In this document: piece after piece, positions 45,805 to 56,984 of the stretch
Layout: the number at the start of each line of letters is the position of its first letter
How positions within the stretch are numbered: the first letter of the stretch is position 1
From: Gnetum montanum
Lineage: Eukaryota > Streptophyta > Gnetopsida > Gnetales > Gnetaceae
Assembly: GCA_015680685.1 (NCBI GenBank)
Contig: MNCI01030643.1
Span: 251,279-315,278 of the forward strand
DNA: 64,000 bases
Reading direction: 5' to 3'
Made by a program: the position numbers and the translations under genes
Notes under the pieces: model-generated
The model's database searches: none
What the model saw: the letters and a program-made list of their open reading frames with translations, nothing else
Told to the model about the DNA's origin: nothing

Positions 45805-47700
45805 CTGAATAAAAACTCATCCGTTATTGACTTGAATGGAACTAATGGTGAATGGGATGATATGTGAATGGATCATCATTACAGAACATGAAAAAACTAG
45901 TGTTGAAGACAATAAGAGTGAACACTTTATACATTTGACATCAGGCCTTATTTGGCAGCTGAGAGAGAAGAGAGAAGAGAGAAGAAGTTTGCTACTACCA
46001 ATGCCAAGATTGCGCCTTTCGTTGTCCATCCATAAGCGCGCCAGCAACCTTGTTCCTTGCATAACTTCTTCAACACCGATCCATTCCAAGTGTTTCTTCC
46101 AGATCCAATCCATTGTTATATGATTGCCATTTTCACACACAACATAGTCTTATATTAGTAAGGGTAAATCAATCATAATGCAGTTGATACCTTGCTTCGG
46201 TGAAAGGTCCATTGGCTAAGTTGTGTCATGGATGATTGCAAATTCTGGAGATATAATAATGGTGACTACCGAAGGTGTAGGGGTTAGGAAAAAATTGAAA
46301 AATTTGGGTTAAGAACCCCATGACTAAGAGCAAACCTCCGGTAGCGATAGAATGGAGAAAGAAAAGGAAGAAAAAAGATGGAGAAAAAAAGACAACTATA
46401 ACATCGATGAAATGGATGTCAAGATGGAAATGAATAAAATAGAGTTGATTGCAAAAATGATAAGGGAAAGAATTTAACTAATGCACCAAATAGGAATGCC
46501 AGTGGATCCTCCCCAAAGCAGGCTCATGCCCTTAATGTCCTGACAAACCCACATTCAAAGAGTCCGTAGGCTCTGGGAATTTCATTTGGAACAAGAGTTA
46601 AATTCTTAACCATAAGAATTTACCAAAAAGGAAAAAATGCATCAACTAAAATATACGCTAATGATACAACTAGCAATGAGATGAACAATGGAGAGAAGGA
46701 TGGAGAGAAGAGAATGAAATGGAATCCCAAGAATAAGGTGTTGTACAGCCCCTTGTGTATTTCATGGTTAATATGACTTCGTAAATCTCATTCCAAATCC
46801 AACCTCAACAAACCACATCCAGTGACTTTACATTAATACATTTGACCAAGCCATCCACTTGAAGTAACAAGAGTGATTTCACCAAAGAGCCATCACCATT
46901 TCGACGAAACGAAGGAGGAGAGAATAGGAAGTGAGAAGGGCCTTAGCTAGAGGGAACATGTTTTTAGCTCCATAACCAGTGCTTGTAGCCTAGATGATTA
47001 TTTCATCTAAGGGGTGTGCTTTGAATCGTCACTTTTTTTTTGTGTTTATATGTGAGAACCACACCATGCAAAGACTTGTTATTTTTATTAGCTTAGCTTC
47101 CCGATAATGAAGCAATTTTGGAATGGTAAGAAACTCAAGAATAAAATACCTAAGCACCCAAGAGAATGGCCAACACAAAGGTATCAAATCCCCTTGAAGT
47201 CACACCCTATTTAATCCTTGAGTCCTTCCTTAGTTTGAGAAATGCCCAGTCACCGATTCGTTGATAGTTCTTACTTAGAAACGGACTATACATTTCTAAG
47301 CCGAGAGAGACCATAGAAATTTATGGATGTATGGATGAAGTGAACTCATTGCCTACTATATCAAAAGAACCATACCTTAGTATCAACATTGTAACTTAAA
47401 GGTAAAAACCAAATATTAGTAATCAATAGAAACAATTCATGCCATCATTAAGAGCACTTATTTGGTGACAAACTTAACAAAATGGATAAGACACACACAA
47501 AAATAAAAGAAAAAGTATAAACGATGTTGTAAAAAAAAACAAAAAACATTAAAGAAATTTATAAAACAAAAATGTGCAAAAAAAAATGTGTAAAACAAAA
47601 ATGTGTAAAATAAAAACTTAAAAGAAATTGAGGGCCCCGAATGATCAGCATAGGTGGCCATCTCCCCCATGACTGAATTGAAAGGGAGAGATCCAAAATA
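45805..47700 (-). other. Non-coding block of element G
   Basis: No coding frame recognised. It aligns by landmarks with E 27496-29440 (cgttgtccatccat at about 46020, ggatcctccccaaagcaggc at about 46505, ccagtgcttgtagcc at about 46976, ggtggccatctcccccatga at 47653). Right after the last landmark the sequence jumps to the protease-distal block (aagagtgtccaacttcttcc, 47725) that in E lies near 31110. About 1.65 kb of pol present in E is therefore missing here. Confidence 0.75.
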
Positions 47701-47759
47701 ATGAGCATTTTTTTGAATTTCTTAAGAGTGTCCAACTTCTTCCAATTGATGTTTTCAGG

Positions 47760-48475
47760 TTAAGGGTTTGAAGTTGGCGATGCTCATATTCCAATGTATC
47801 TATTCTTTCATTGTGGGTGCAAGTTATTCCCCTAGTTCATTCCATGCATGTTGGTGGGCTACTCTCTTGATTAGCTATCAACCATTGGGTGTTCTCTTAT
47901 TGTGTGGTTGTTATACAAGCAGCTTTGTATCTGAGTTTCTTGGGCACACCAGTTGCATGCAGGAGATGTTGAGCATTCCTCCATGTCATCACCCTCTGAG
48001 TCACTGTATGTGATGCATGGAGCTTTCTTCTTCTCGATCTTTTCATAAATTTTTCCTTAGATATTTCCAAGGAAATATCATGGATTCCTAGATATGCATT
48101 TATGGTACTTAGACATGCCCTCCCCATTATAATTGTGAAGTCCCCTTTGTTACTATTGACTTCTATCACTAGGAAATTAGCTAGGTATGACAAACCACAC
48201 ATAGTGGTAACGATGTCCTCCACCAGTCCCAAAGGAATAGTGATGGACTGGTCAGATAGCTCTAGTTGAATATTGCTCTTCTTGAGTGAAGGTAGGTTCC
48301 AGGCTTTATACATTTCTTGTGAGATTAAGTTGACTTTGGAACTTGAGTTAAGAAGAGCCTTATGAGGTTCATTCCCAGTGACTTGGAGATAAATTAGGGG
48401 GCTTCCAGGGTTAGAGAATTTCTTAGGAAGATGGCCCACCTTGATCTAGTCAGTAATGATATGTGTTAACATAAC
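47760..48475 (-). pseudogene. Retropepsin-like protease of element G
   Basis: A 180-codon open frame (48439-47897) has GHLPKKFSNPGS, NEPHKALLNSSSKVNLIS, SITIPLGLVEDIV and GDFTIIMGRACLSTINAYLG. The pattern ALLDSGSxVNLI...I.GRPWLST is that of Athila-type retropepsins; the catalytic Asp reads Asn and the Gly is Ser, so it is inactive. This is the longest uninterrupted frame of the element. Confidence 0.8.
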
Positions 48476-51010
48476 TGTATGAGTTGAGCCCTGTTGTTGG
48501 TGTGAAGGGAGCTCCGAAGCCTTATTTGTTGGAGGAGCGTGCACAGACTTAACTGCTTGTGGTTGTGAAAGCTTGTTTAGGCTTTTGGTTCTAAAGAAAG
48601 GTCTTCTTTTTGTGCAGTTGTTAGAACTCGCAACGGGTTGAAGGTTTACAGCTCCTGTTGCATTACGTTGCTACAGTTGAGTGGGGAGTTCCCCTTGCAT
48701 CATTGGAGCGGGTGGTAGTGGAACTATCGGTGTAAGAGTGGCAGATGGATTCAGAGGATGGTATGTATGTGGTGCTTCCCCCATAGGAGAAGGAGTCCTA
48801 AAATACTCCTGAACTTGGTAGTGACGTTGTGGGGTTACATGACCCATAGAGTTACTTGGAGAAACCAGTTGTTGCACATAATAGCCATACGGGTCTAGTT
48901 GCCAGTAAGGGTATTGTTGCCTAGACGGTGGCATCCCCCATGATTGTGGATATTTCCACTTCTGGTGTTGTCCAATAGGTTCTGGCGGAGTTCCACTTGG
49001 ATAATATGTTTACGGTTTGTGGAACTACCTCAGGTTACTTTGGGGATAAGGTAACCTTCGGGGTGCTTGCCATTTGTTAAGTCTTGGGTTGAGTGCATAC
49101 ACCCTGGACTCTTGCAGATGTGAGATTATTGGGCAACATCCCTTAGGATGGTCATATTGGTAGATCTCACATCCACCATCATTTTTCATGTCAGAATCCA
49201 CAACCTCATTGGTGATAGTCATTTTCCCCTTACCCTTGTTACGTGCATGATCTAAATTTCTATGCTTTTTCTTATCATGGTCACTACTTCACTCCTTAAA
49301 CTCCTCTACAATTTTCAAAACAGTTTTGAATCTACTGTCTAAGGAGTCCCACGTTTGATCTACCTTGGCTGACACTTTGATTGTTAACTTTTGAAGTGGC
49401 AAGGTTTTTCTATTGACCAACTCTTTGAGTGGTGACTCATCCTCTTCCTCACAGAATCTTACTCCCTTCTTTCAGATGGAAGGATCATAGTTATATTCTT
49501 CCACACTTTCTCTTTTTTGTAGCTCTTCTTCTTCCTTAGCTACTTGCTCCAACAATCTATGAACTTCATGGGACCTAAGTTCAGATAATCTCCCTTGGGT
49601 ATATGTCCCAAGGGTTCTCCTAGTTTCGTGTCTTAGCCCATCTACCAGGTGGCATAGTTGATCTTGTTGTGCATAACCATGGCCTGGGCATCAATGTAGC
49701 AATGCATAATATTGGCCCATGGTAGCATCCAAGGGTTCATGATTACCTTGCTTCCATCATTGGATTTGCTTACACAAGTTGGACACTCGAGAGTACATTT
49801 GATATTTATCATTAAACAGTTCTAGCATTGTACTCCACCTCCTAATGGTTTCCAGTTCTAAGGACTAGTACCAACTTTCTGCTTCTTTTATGAGTGTCCT
49901 TGGGAACAACTTTAACTTTTGCCACTCATTTTTAATATTCTGCAAGGCACAGGCATCATGAAATGCCTGTAAGTAATTTTCCAGATCAGTGTTGTATCCC
50001 CCCTCAAATCGTGAGATATTATTCATGTCTAGTCTCTTGATCCAGCTATCTTTTGGGTGCCTTGTAGGTATTCTAATAGCCTCTATAATATCTAACATAC
50101 TTCAGGTGGAAAGTAGGGGTTCATCATTGTCATTTCTCTCATGGCATTTATGATGCCTATGTGGTTCCCTACTTTCCTTTCTTCCATGCCTAGATTCCCT
50201 AGAGTGCCCTCATCCTCACTCTTGACTCTCTTGTCGAGGGTTCTCATCTTGCTTACCCTTATCCTCATGGTTGTACTCTTTGTGACTGTGTTCAGATGTG
50301 AAAGGAGAGGGTGAATGATGTGATGAAGGGGAAGTGGAAGAAGAACCATCACCATGATGATGTTTCCTACCTTCTCTTTGGTGATCCCAACCCTGATCGT
50401 GATGACAATTAGAATGCTCACCCTTATCTTGTGTTTGTGTTCCCTCATTGAATACTTGGTGTTTGTGGGAATCAAAACTAGGGTTGTGTATCATAGAGTG
50501 AAGGTTTTGATACACCACCTCCTCACTATTGTTAGGAGGGGGAACATCATTTTTTGGAGAACCTATTGAGATACGTTCACCACCCTTAATTTCTCTTACG
50601 ATAGGCGAAGCATTGTGGGGTCCTTTGCCCTTCAACGATGTATGATAGCTCTCCTACCTCAAGTCCCTTAAATGTTATGCTGCTATGGGATGGTAATCCC
50701 TTATGTCATAATCTTCTGCAATGTATTTAGCATATAGCTATGTCGTGTCTATCTGTGCAAGAGCACGAAGGAGCATGTTTGGGACTGCATGATCTAGAGG
50801 TAACACTATGTTACCTTGCAAGTCTCTCCAATGCAGTTGTTCATCCTGTTGGAGGATAAAAATAAAATTGGGTACATACTCGTCATGGTGAGTATATACT
50901 ACCCGATATAGTTGAGGAACTGGCAGTTCTTGGTTATGTGTGTTAGATCGCCGAGTGTCTCTTGTGTGATTCCTAGGTGGTGAAGTGATTTTATGAGAAG
51001 AAGAAGACAT
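48476..51010 (-). pseudogene. Gag of element G
   Basis: Starts with ATG at 51008-51010 (MSSSSHKITSPPR), with a YVPNFIFILQQDEQLHWRDL block. A His/Ser/Glu-rich disordered region (50635-50216) with GEHSNCHHDQ and HHHGDGSSST follows. After a frame change comes the capsid: RRHPKD-like region, MNNISRFEGGYNTDLENYLQ, AFHDACALQNIKNEW, LFPRTLIKEAESWY (50098-49865), and HGYAQQDQLCHLVDGLR (about 49680-49640). An acidic coiled segment (about 49600-49300) and a knuckle remnant CEIYQYDHPKGCCP (about 49160) follow. The Pro/Gln/Tyr-rich tail is at 48934-48671. One missing knuckle Cys (Tyr instead) and several stops mark it as dead. Confidence 0.85.
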
Positions 51011-51133
51011 TGTTATCTTGCTGGTGTGCTATTGACAGTTGTTTAAATTTTCTTTTGATTAATCCTAAGGGTTCATTAAGCTTCCCAATGATGTGGATGA
51101 TTTCCTATGTTCTACTTAGCGCACAAACAACTT

Positions 51134-51154
51134 AGTCCCCAACAACGGTGCCAA
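51134..51154 (-). promoter_or_regulatory. Primer-binding site of element G (Asp tRNA type)
   Basis: Minus strand TTGGCACCGTTGTTGGGGAC directly after the LTR, the best preserved Athila-type PBS in the window. Confidence 0.88.
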
Positions 51155-51976
51155 TGATGAGTGGCAAGGTACCCCTACACTCAACCATATGAATACGAGC
51201 ATTACATGCACGATCCAGTCAAACTCCATAGACTAAGTGCCTATACACCTTATGGAACACTTAAGGTTAATCATTCGTTGTCTTCCCAGACTTACTTGTA
51301 TTTGTCACGATTGTATGGTTAAGTAAGTCTGAGGTATGTGATTTTTATATCTTTTATGTTTTATCTCCTATGCTAATGAGGGAAAGGGTGAAGAGACTAA
51401 GTAACTAGCTTTAACTAACTAATTTCTAATGCCTAGCATTAGTATCCGTCCCACTTGCCATTCACACCTTGAACCAATGAAACCTTTTGGGATTACCAAA
51501 CGTAATGCTCATGCTCGAAGTGGTCATACTGAATGGACATAACTAGGAGTGTTGAGGGTTAAGAAAGATTAATTGAGTAATAAAGCATTTAAACAATTAA
51601 CAATAATTAAAGTCCTATTTAGCTTAGTCCATGCACTACAAGGTTTATCCAAAAGTTCATCTTTATTTTTGTACAAAAACTTGTGCTCAGGTATAATATT
51701 TGCTCGAATAAAGATCCGTTCACTTTGAGACTCCTACTGTGGGCACATGGAAATTATTCTATCTTTGGAGAGGTAAAATTACCAGATTTTTGCTAAGGGT
51801 CTAGATCTAGATGGAGAAATAAGGGAGAACCGCCTCTTATTTATAGAATTGGCGACGCGCTGCGATATCGTGTACGTGATATCGTAGGGAAGGATGCGAT
51901 ATTGCGTATACAATATTGTGTACCCGATATCGCTACAGATGCGATATCGTGGCCCATGTGATATCGTGTCCCATCA
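51155..51976 (-). repeat. 5' LTR of element G
   Basis: Starts tgatgagtggcaaggtaccc and ends gatatcgtgtcccatca. TATA-like TATAAATAA on the minus strand is at 51837-51845. It carries about 65 bp more of the GATATC palindrome region (51890-51960) than the other LTR; that block was probably lost from the left copy after insertion. Confidence 0.93.
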
Positions 51977-52451
51977 ACACCCTAAGACTATGACTACACT
52001 ACCTTATATGCTTGTTTGTACATCACGTACCTTGTTACCTTCTCTTTCTTTGCAGTTAATTGTGCTCCCCCCATTTTAGGTGGTGCCATTTTCTCTCTTA
52101 CTCACATCTTGCACATTTTTAGGATTTTTATTGTGTTTTAGCATTTTTATTGTGTTTTAGCATTCTACTCATATTTTTTGCTATTTTTGCACATATTCGT
52201 GTGTTTTCACCCTCTTTTTGCATCGAAAACCTTGACTACGCTCACTACAGTAGGTACTGTGGATGTTGCAAACACCATGCAAACCCCTTGCATTCATTTG
52301 TCATAACACCCTGTAAGTCCCAGTTCCATCAACAAGATCATTTTTGGCATCCCACATCTATTTCCAACAGGCCCTCATGCAGATGCAGGGTCAAGGCTAT
52401 ACGACTATGGACCCCTTGGTGATTCTAGCCACCAACATTTTCGTTGTTATA
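51977..52451 (+). repeat. 3' LTR of element F, second part
   Basis: Continues the LTR after G: acaccctaagactatgacta matches 37619 on, through gatgttgcaaacaccatg (like 37888) to ttcgttgttata (like 38066-38077). It ends where the gaggt target duplication begins. Confidence 0.9.
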
Positions 52452-52456
52452 GAGGT

Positions 52457-52969
52457 CTTGTCAGTTTTGACCAATGGGATTTATTATAGAAAATGTAGTA
52501 TAATTTGGTTGTAAGCTTGAAAGATGATATTGAGTAGATTGTTAAGAACACTCATGTATATTGTTATGTTTAAAAAGTATAAAAGAGATTATAATATATA
52601 TGATATAAGTGATTGACCATGTTGCCACAATGAGAGGTAGAGAAAATATTTATAATTTTATATTTTATAATTTTTATGTATTTTATGTTTAAATGAAGTG
52701 AAATAAACATAAATACACATGCATCACAATCCATATTGGTTATAGACACAATGCTTGTGCCACAATCCCTCTTGGGTCAGGTGCAACACCACACATGGAA
52801 TGTAATAAAATGGTTCCTAGTCATAACCTCGATGGCTCGACACCATTTTGTACAGTTATGACCTACTTGGACAAGGAAGAATCATTGTAGCTTAATTAAA
52901 TAGAAATTAAGTAAATATTTTTGTTGTTTTAATGTTTAAGGCATCAACAATGAAATAAGGGAAAACATG
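52457..52969. other. AT-rich sequence of unknown origin
   Basis: No gene or repeat recognised. By position it should continue D's 5' LTR after the F insertion, but it does not resemble the D LTR at 19036-19892. It includes a tataatatatatgatata stretch near 52590. Confidence 0.45.
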
Positions 52970-53977
52970 AGTAATGAGTTGCAGTTTTGTTAACTACATC
53001 AATGAGACCTCATCGACAAGGCCTCATCGATGCATTGTATCATGTGTTGATGAGGCCCTGTCGATGTAGTGTTTTCTTTTTGGCTATAAATGCATGCCTA
53101 CTAGCTTCATTAATGACATTGAAATTTCAAAAGTAGTAAAGCTCTTGTAATTTTTTCATTTAAGAGTTAGAATTTTTCTCCTGAGTATCCACAGCAAGAG
53201 TCATTGAGTGTACAGATCTTTATTCGAGCCTAAAATTTTAGAAGTAGCAAAGCTTTTGTAGTTTGTTCATTTAAGAGTTAAAAATTTTCTCTCAAGTGCC
53301 TGTAGTAAGAGTCATTGAGTGTATAGATCTTTATTCAAGCTTTGTTGTACCTAAGCATGACAGTGTGTGTAGCAATAAAGATGAGCTTTCTAATAAACCT
53401 TGTAGCATTATGGATAGATTAAATATTTTATTTATGCATTTAATGTTTTCATTTACTTATTATATGTTTTCTAGTAATTAAGATAATGAAGTAGTTAAAT
53501 AAGATAAGCTAGATAAATTAAACACATAAGTATGACCACTTCAAGTGTAATATGTATTCACTTGGTAATCCTAGCAGTGTTATTACTTGGTACGCCTAGT
53601 AGTGTAGTGCTTGGTAACCTAGTAGTGGATATGTGGGTTTAGGATGTGTACGGAGAGTGGGACTGAATGCTTATGTTAGGACTAGTTAGATAGTACTTAA
53701 TTAGTTAAATTAAATTAGTTAATCCAATTACTTTATCTCCATTTAAACACCAAATCATAAAATACAAAATGATAAAAACTAGATGCCTCAATTACACTTA
53801 ACCATACTAGTGTACATCACAAGTGTAATTGGGAAGACTATGATTGACCTTAAGGCAAGATTCACCTCCTAGAAGACTAGTGCACTAGAAACTATAAAGT
53901 TCATAGAATTTGACTGGATCATGTGTGAATGCTTGTGATTTGTATCATTGGACCTAGGGGTATCTCAATGCTCATCA
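52970..53977 (+). repeat. Athila-like LTR in plus orientation (element H, 5' LTR)
   Basis: Reverse-complement counterparts of the D/E/G LTR blocks appear in order: agatctttattcaagctttg (53325), accacttcaagtg, cttggtaatcctagcagtgt (about 53560), gtgtacggagagtgggac (about 53645), gatcatgtgtgaatgc (about 53918) and ggtatctcaatgctcatca (end, 53977). Its right end is followed by a PBS, so it is a 5' LTR of a plus-strand element. The left border is approximate. A TATA-like ctataaatg is at about 53083-53091, preceded by tcatcgatg-type palindromes. Confidence 0.78.
53122..53343 (+). repeat. Tandem duplication of about 111 bp in the H LTR
   Basis: Two copies (about 53122-53232 and 53233-53343) share catttaagagttaraattttt, agagtcattgagtgta and agatctttattc. 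It covers the region just downstream of the TATA-like box. Confidence 0.8.
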
Positions 53978-54100
53978 TTGGTGTTGTTGCTAGGGACTTT
54001 GTTTATTAAAAAATGCATTATCTAGGATTAGTGAATATTATTTATATCATTGGATGAACTCAAGATCAATATCACTATCAATGACATATAAACTACTAAG
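53978..54100 (+). other. PBS and first internal bases of element H
   Basis: TTGGTGTTGTTGCTAGGGAC (53978-53997) is an Asp-tRNA-type PBS in plus orientation, followed by about 100 bp of leader before element I begins at 54101. The remainder of H must lie beyond I, outside this window. Confidence 0.75.
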
Positions 54101-55683
54101 TGTAGTGACCGAAAATGTTGTTGGCTGGAAAGAACACCGAGGGGTTGTCAGATGTTGACAATCTCAACCCTGTTTCCATGGGAGGGCTGTGTTGGATGGA
54201 ATGGAAATGGGGCTCCCTAAATGGTATGGTCAATCAGAAAGGGACTTAGTCAGTGTCTATATAACCTTTTGCAATGTGTGATTTGAAAACAAGATTGATA
54301 GCGCGAAGTAATGCTTGAATGTAATAAAAAAGATCGAAAGTAGTGTAAAATGCAATAATGAGTAGGAGACAAAGTAAAATGCAGTTAGAAAAATGCACCA
54401 CTTTGAAGCTATGACCTCACTCTATTAAGATGGATACAATCGGTTGCACAGTGTTGAGAAGTGTAGAGATCCCAAGAGTAACCAAGACATGTAGAGCAAG
54501 GTGGTTGTGTGCTTGAATGCGGACTCAGTCATCAACAATGCAAAGTGCTACCAAGGTGGTAGAGAAAAATAGAACAGAATGCCAACTGATAGTGCTAACT
54601 ATTTACAACGTTAAACAAAAAGCTTACAATGCTCAAGGTTACAGTGCTAACTTTTTGCTTGTTAGCCAACCAAATTTGTTAGCCGATCAGATTGCCAAGA
54701 AAAGCTAAAAGGGCTAAAAATTCGGAGGCCGCGAGAGAGAAAAGCTGAGAAAGCCAAAAAAATGTCCAAGAGCCAAAGATTCTAGATCTCTTCTAAGTGT
54801 TTCTCATTGGGGTATTTATAGGACCAAGGATGCACGAAAGATGCAGTTTGGATGCCACGTGCCTTAGGCCTATGTTGACCTGTCTATGCTGCACGTGCCT
54901 GCATGATTGTTGGGTGGGCCTACCATGTTGTAATTACAAGCCTACCATGTCATAATTACACTGTCAGAGCAATGATGCAATTAGGTGAAGTGCATTAATG
55001 TCACATAACCACTTGCCACATTTTGCTATGCTTTGTACTGTAGCATGTTTGTCATGGCGTAGCATCTTGTCATGCGTTGCTATGCTACACAGCTTAGCAT
55101 AGCCACCGGTTCAATGCAAAGAATTTGCATTGTGTCTTGTTGCATGTTGTGGATTTGCTACACTATGCTATGCTACGTAGCGTATCATAGCATAGCAGCT
55201 GTCCTTAGTTGCAAAAAATGTTGCCGATTTGCAAACTTTGCCTTTTGCACTATGAAGCTTGCGAACTTTCTGATCCTACCCTTTGAGTGACCTTCAGTTA
55301 CTTTCATAGAATTTCTATGCCTTGTTGCGCCATGTAGCGTAGCAGTGAACATGGCCTATTTTTTGCCAAGTTCACTGCTTTCTGATGGAAGGAGACATTG
55401 CTGAAGGACTTGAAGTTGGGCAAGGTGACTAGTTGTCTATCTTTAGCTACGTTGTGCTATGCTACGTAGCATAGCATAGAGTAGCACTGTGCTTCTGCAA
55501 ACATCTTATGAAGTTTGCTATGCTACACTGTGTAGCGTAGCGTAGAAAGACTCGACTTAGAAAACTTGCTAAAGCAGACAATCTGAAAATTAGAGCATCC
55601 ATCTCCTGAAGAACTATAGTAACGCTACACGAATTGCAAAGACTTGGTGAAGCAAGCATTCCTTCAAATTTCGGGGTGTTTCA
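54101..55683 (-). repeat. 3' LTR of element I
   Basis: Plus-strand ends are tgtagtgaccgaaaatg and tttcggggtgtttca; the minus strand therefore runs TGAAACACC...CACTACA, matching the F LTR ends. A TATA box (TATAAATA on the minus strand) is at 54813-54820. Between 55020 and 55560 there are at least five palindromes built from ctatgctacgtagcatag-type sequence. Confidence 0.85.
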
Positions 55684-55699
55684 TTGGCCCCTCTTTGTC
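55684..55699 (-). promoter_or_regulatory. Polypurine tract of element I
   Basis: Minus strand GACAAAGAGGGGCCAA abuts the LTR start TGAAACACC. Confidence 0.85.
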
Positions 55700-56744
55700 G
55701 ATCTCTGGAGGATGGGCTTGAGAGATGTTGACAAAGAAAATGAAATACCACAGAAGGCACGATGCTAACATTGCTGCTCGGTGATTGTCAAGACGTTGCT
55801 TGGCTATGATTAAGATTGTTGCATTGGTTTTTTGCAAAGGTTTAGACAAAGGGCAAAGATGAGGTTTAGTAGAGTCCCTCGTTGGAGTGCTCATGAGGGA
55901 CTTGTTTGCATTTTCATCTTTACTCTTGCTAACCTTTGACTTCTTGTAGGATAGGTGTTTCCATCGTAGGATGAGTTGTGTTACATCTGCAAATGGTTTT
56001 GACCTACCTACAGATGCTTCCCATGTGACGAGCTGTGTTATGCAAGTCATGGAATTTGCACTTTGAATTAGTCAAGCTAGTTGAGGCACTCACTTTGCGA
56101 TGCCGTAGCACCTGCTACTGTGGCTTGGACGTGCTTTTGGCTACACCCTGTAAGCATGACGGAGAGCGAAATAGCCATGATGCAAAGCAAGGAAAGAGGT
56201 CTTGCTTGCTGTAGACATTGTTGAAGCTCTTGGACATCCATGTTGGTGCATAGTGTCCAAAGTAGAAAGGCCAGCAGCGGCCTTGGTAGCACTAGTGTGG
56301 AGGAGCTGGCGTCGAAGGCGTCAAGAGGTACTATGAGTGCGGATGCTCTAGAATCCCTACCAAAGGCATGCATTCTCAGTTCAGCTATGGGATCAGCTAC
56401 CACATAGCTAAATGTTGTTTGAGCCAAGGCATTGGTAGGGGGCTGGAGGATGACAATATTGTGGCTGGGCCACAACACTATTGGAACTCCATCGGCGGGC
56501 ACTGGCCAAGGAACTACCATCAAGGTGATAGGCCATAGTGATGGTAGGTCTGGAGGGCCAGTGCGACATCATACGACATCTTCGAAGGGTCAGCACAATG
56601 CCAAGTGTGGCAGCATCGCGTGTGTTCTAGATCATGTTCCCATTGCGTTGTGAACTTCATTTTGGAGCTGCAACGTCCCACCCCCACGTTGGCACTATGC
56701 ATGCTCGTTTGATGTGTACTTGGCATAGGTGCATGCTAGGGATG
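55700..56744 (-). other. Region between integrase and PPT of element I
   Basis: Two open minus-strand frames occur, 56050-55664 (128 codons, with LLWYFIFFVNIS and DKEGPMK near its end) and 56523-56077 (148 codons). The first has a counterpart before the PPT of F; the second has none that I can see and no recognisable domain. They may be remnants of an extra reading frame or simply conserved DNA. Confidence 0.45.
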
Positions 56745-56965
56745 TGACGCAAACCCAGTTTAATGTCTTGGTGGACTGTGTGCTAGTTTAGAGTCCCAGC
56801 GGACTATTGTGCTAGTTTAAGATCCCAATAGATCATACATACCAGTTTAAAGTCATAGTGAACTAGCTATGCTAGTTTATAGTCATAGTGGAGTAGCTGT
56901 GCCAGTTTTACATCATAGTAGATGGTTGTTGCCAGTTTAATGTCGTAGTAGATGCTGCTTGTTGT
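56745..56965 (-). repeat. Minisatellite downstream of integrase in element I
   Basis: About six units of 32-40 bp with the core gctagtttaaagtcatagtggac (56780-56960). Its reverse complement is the ctactatgacnttaaactagca motif of element F. Confidence 0.82.
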
Positions 56966-56984
56966 CTTCATGCTTCATATGTAG

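Larger units (their letters stand above)
45037..51976 (-). mobile_element. Element G: Athila-like LTR retrotransposon without RT and integrase
   Basis: A 6940-bp minus-strand element inside F's 3' LTR. The flanks carry a perfect 5-bp duplication, acacc at 45032-45036 and 51977-51981; removing G and one copy restores the LTR reading gcctagacaccctaagac. LTRs are 45037-45793 (757 bp) and 51155-51976 (822 bp). It has PBS, gag, protease, non-coding block and PPT, but no RT, RNase H or integrase. It is of the same family type as E and probably the youngest insertion in the window. Confidence 0.93.
36267..52451 (+). mobile_element. Element F: Tat-like LTR retrotransposon lacking pol, interrupted by G
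   Basis: Plus-strand element; without G it is about 9.2 kb. The 5' LTR is 36267-38077. The 3' LTR is in two pieces, 43837-45036 and 51977-52451. PPT AAAAAAGAGGGATCAA precedes the 3' LTR. Flanks are ggggt (36262-36266) and gaggt (52452-52456), a target duplication with one difference. Between the LTRs there is gag, protease and a minisatellite, but no RT, RNase H or integrase. LTR ends (TGAAACACC... and ...ACATTTT..) are shared with element I. Confidence 0.85.
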
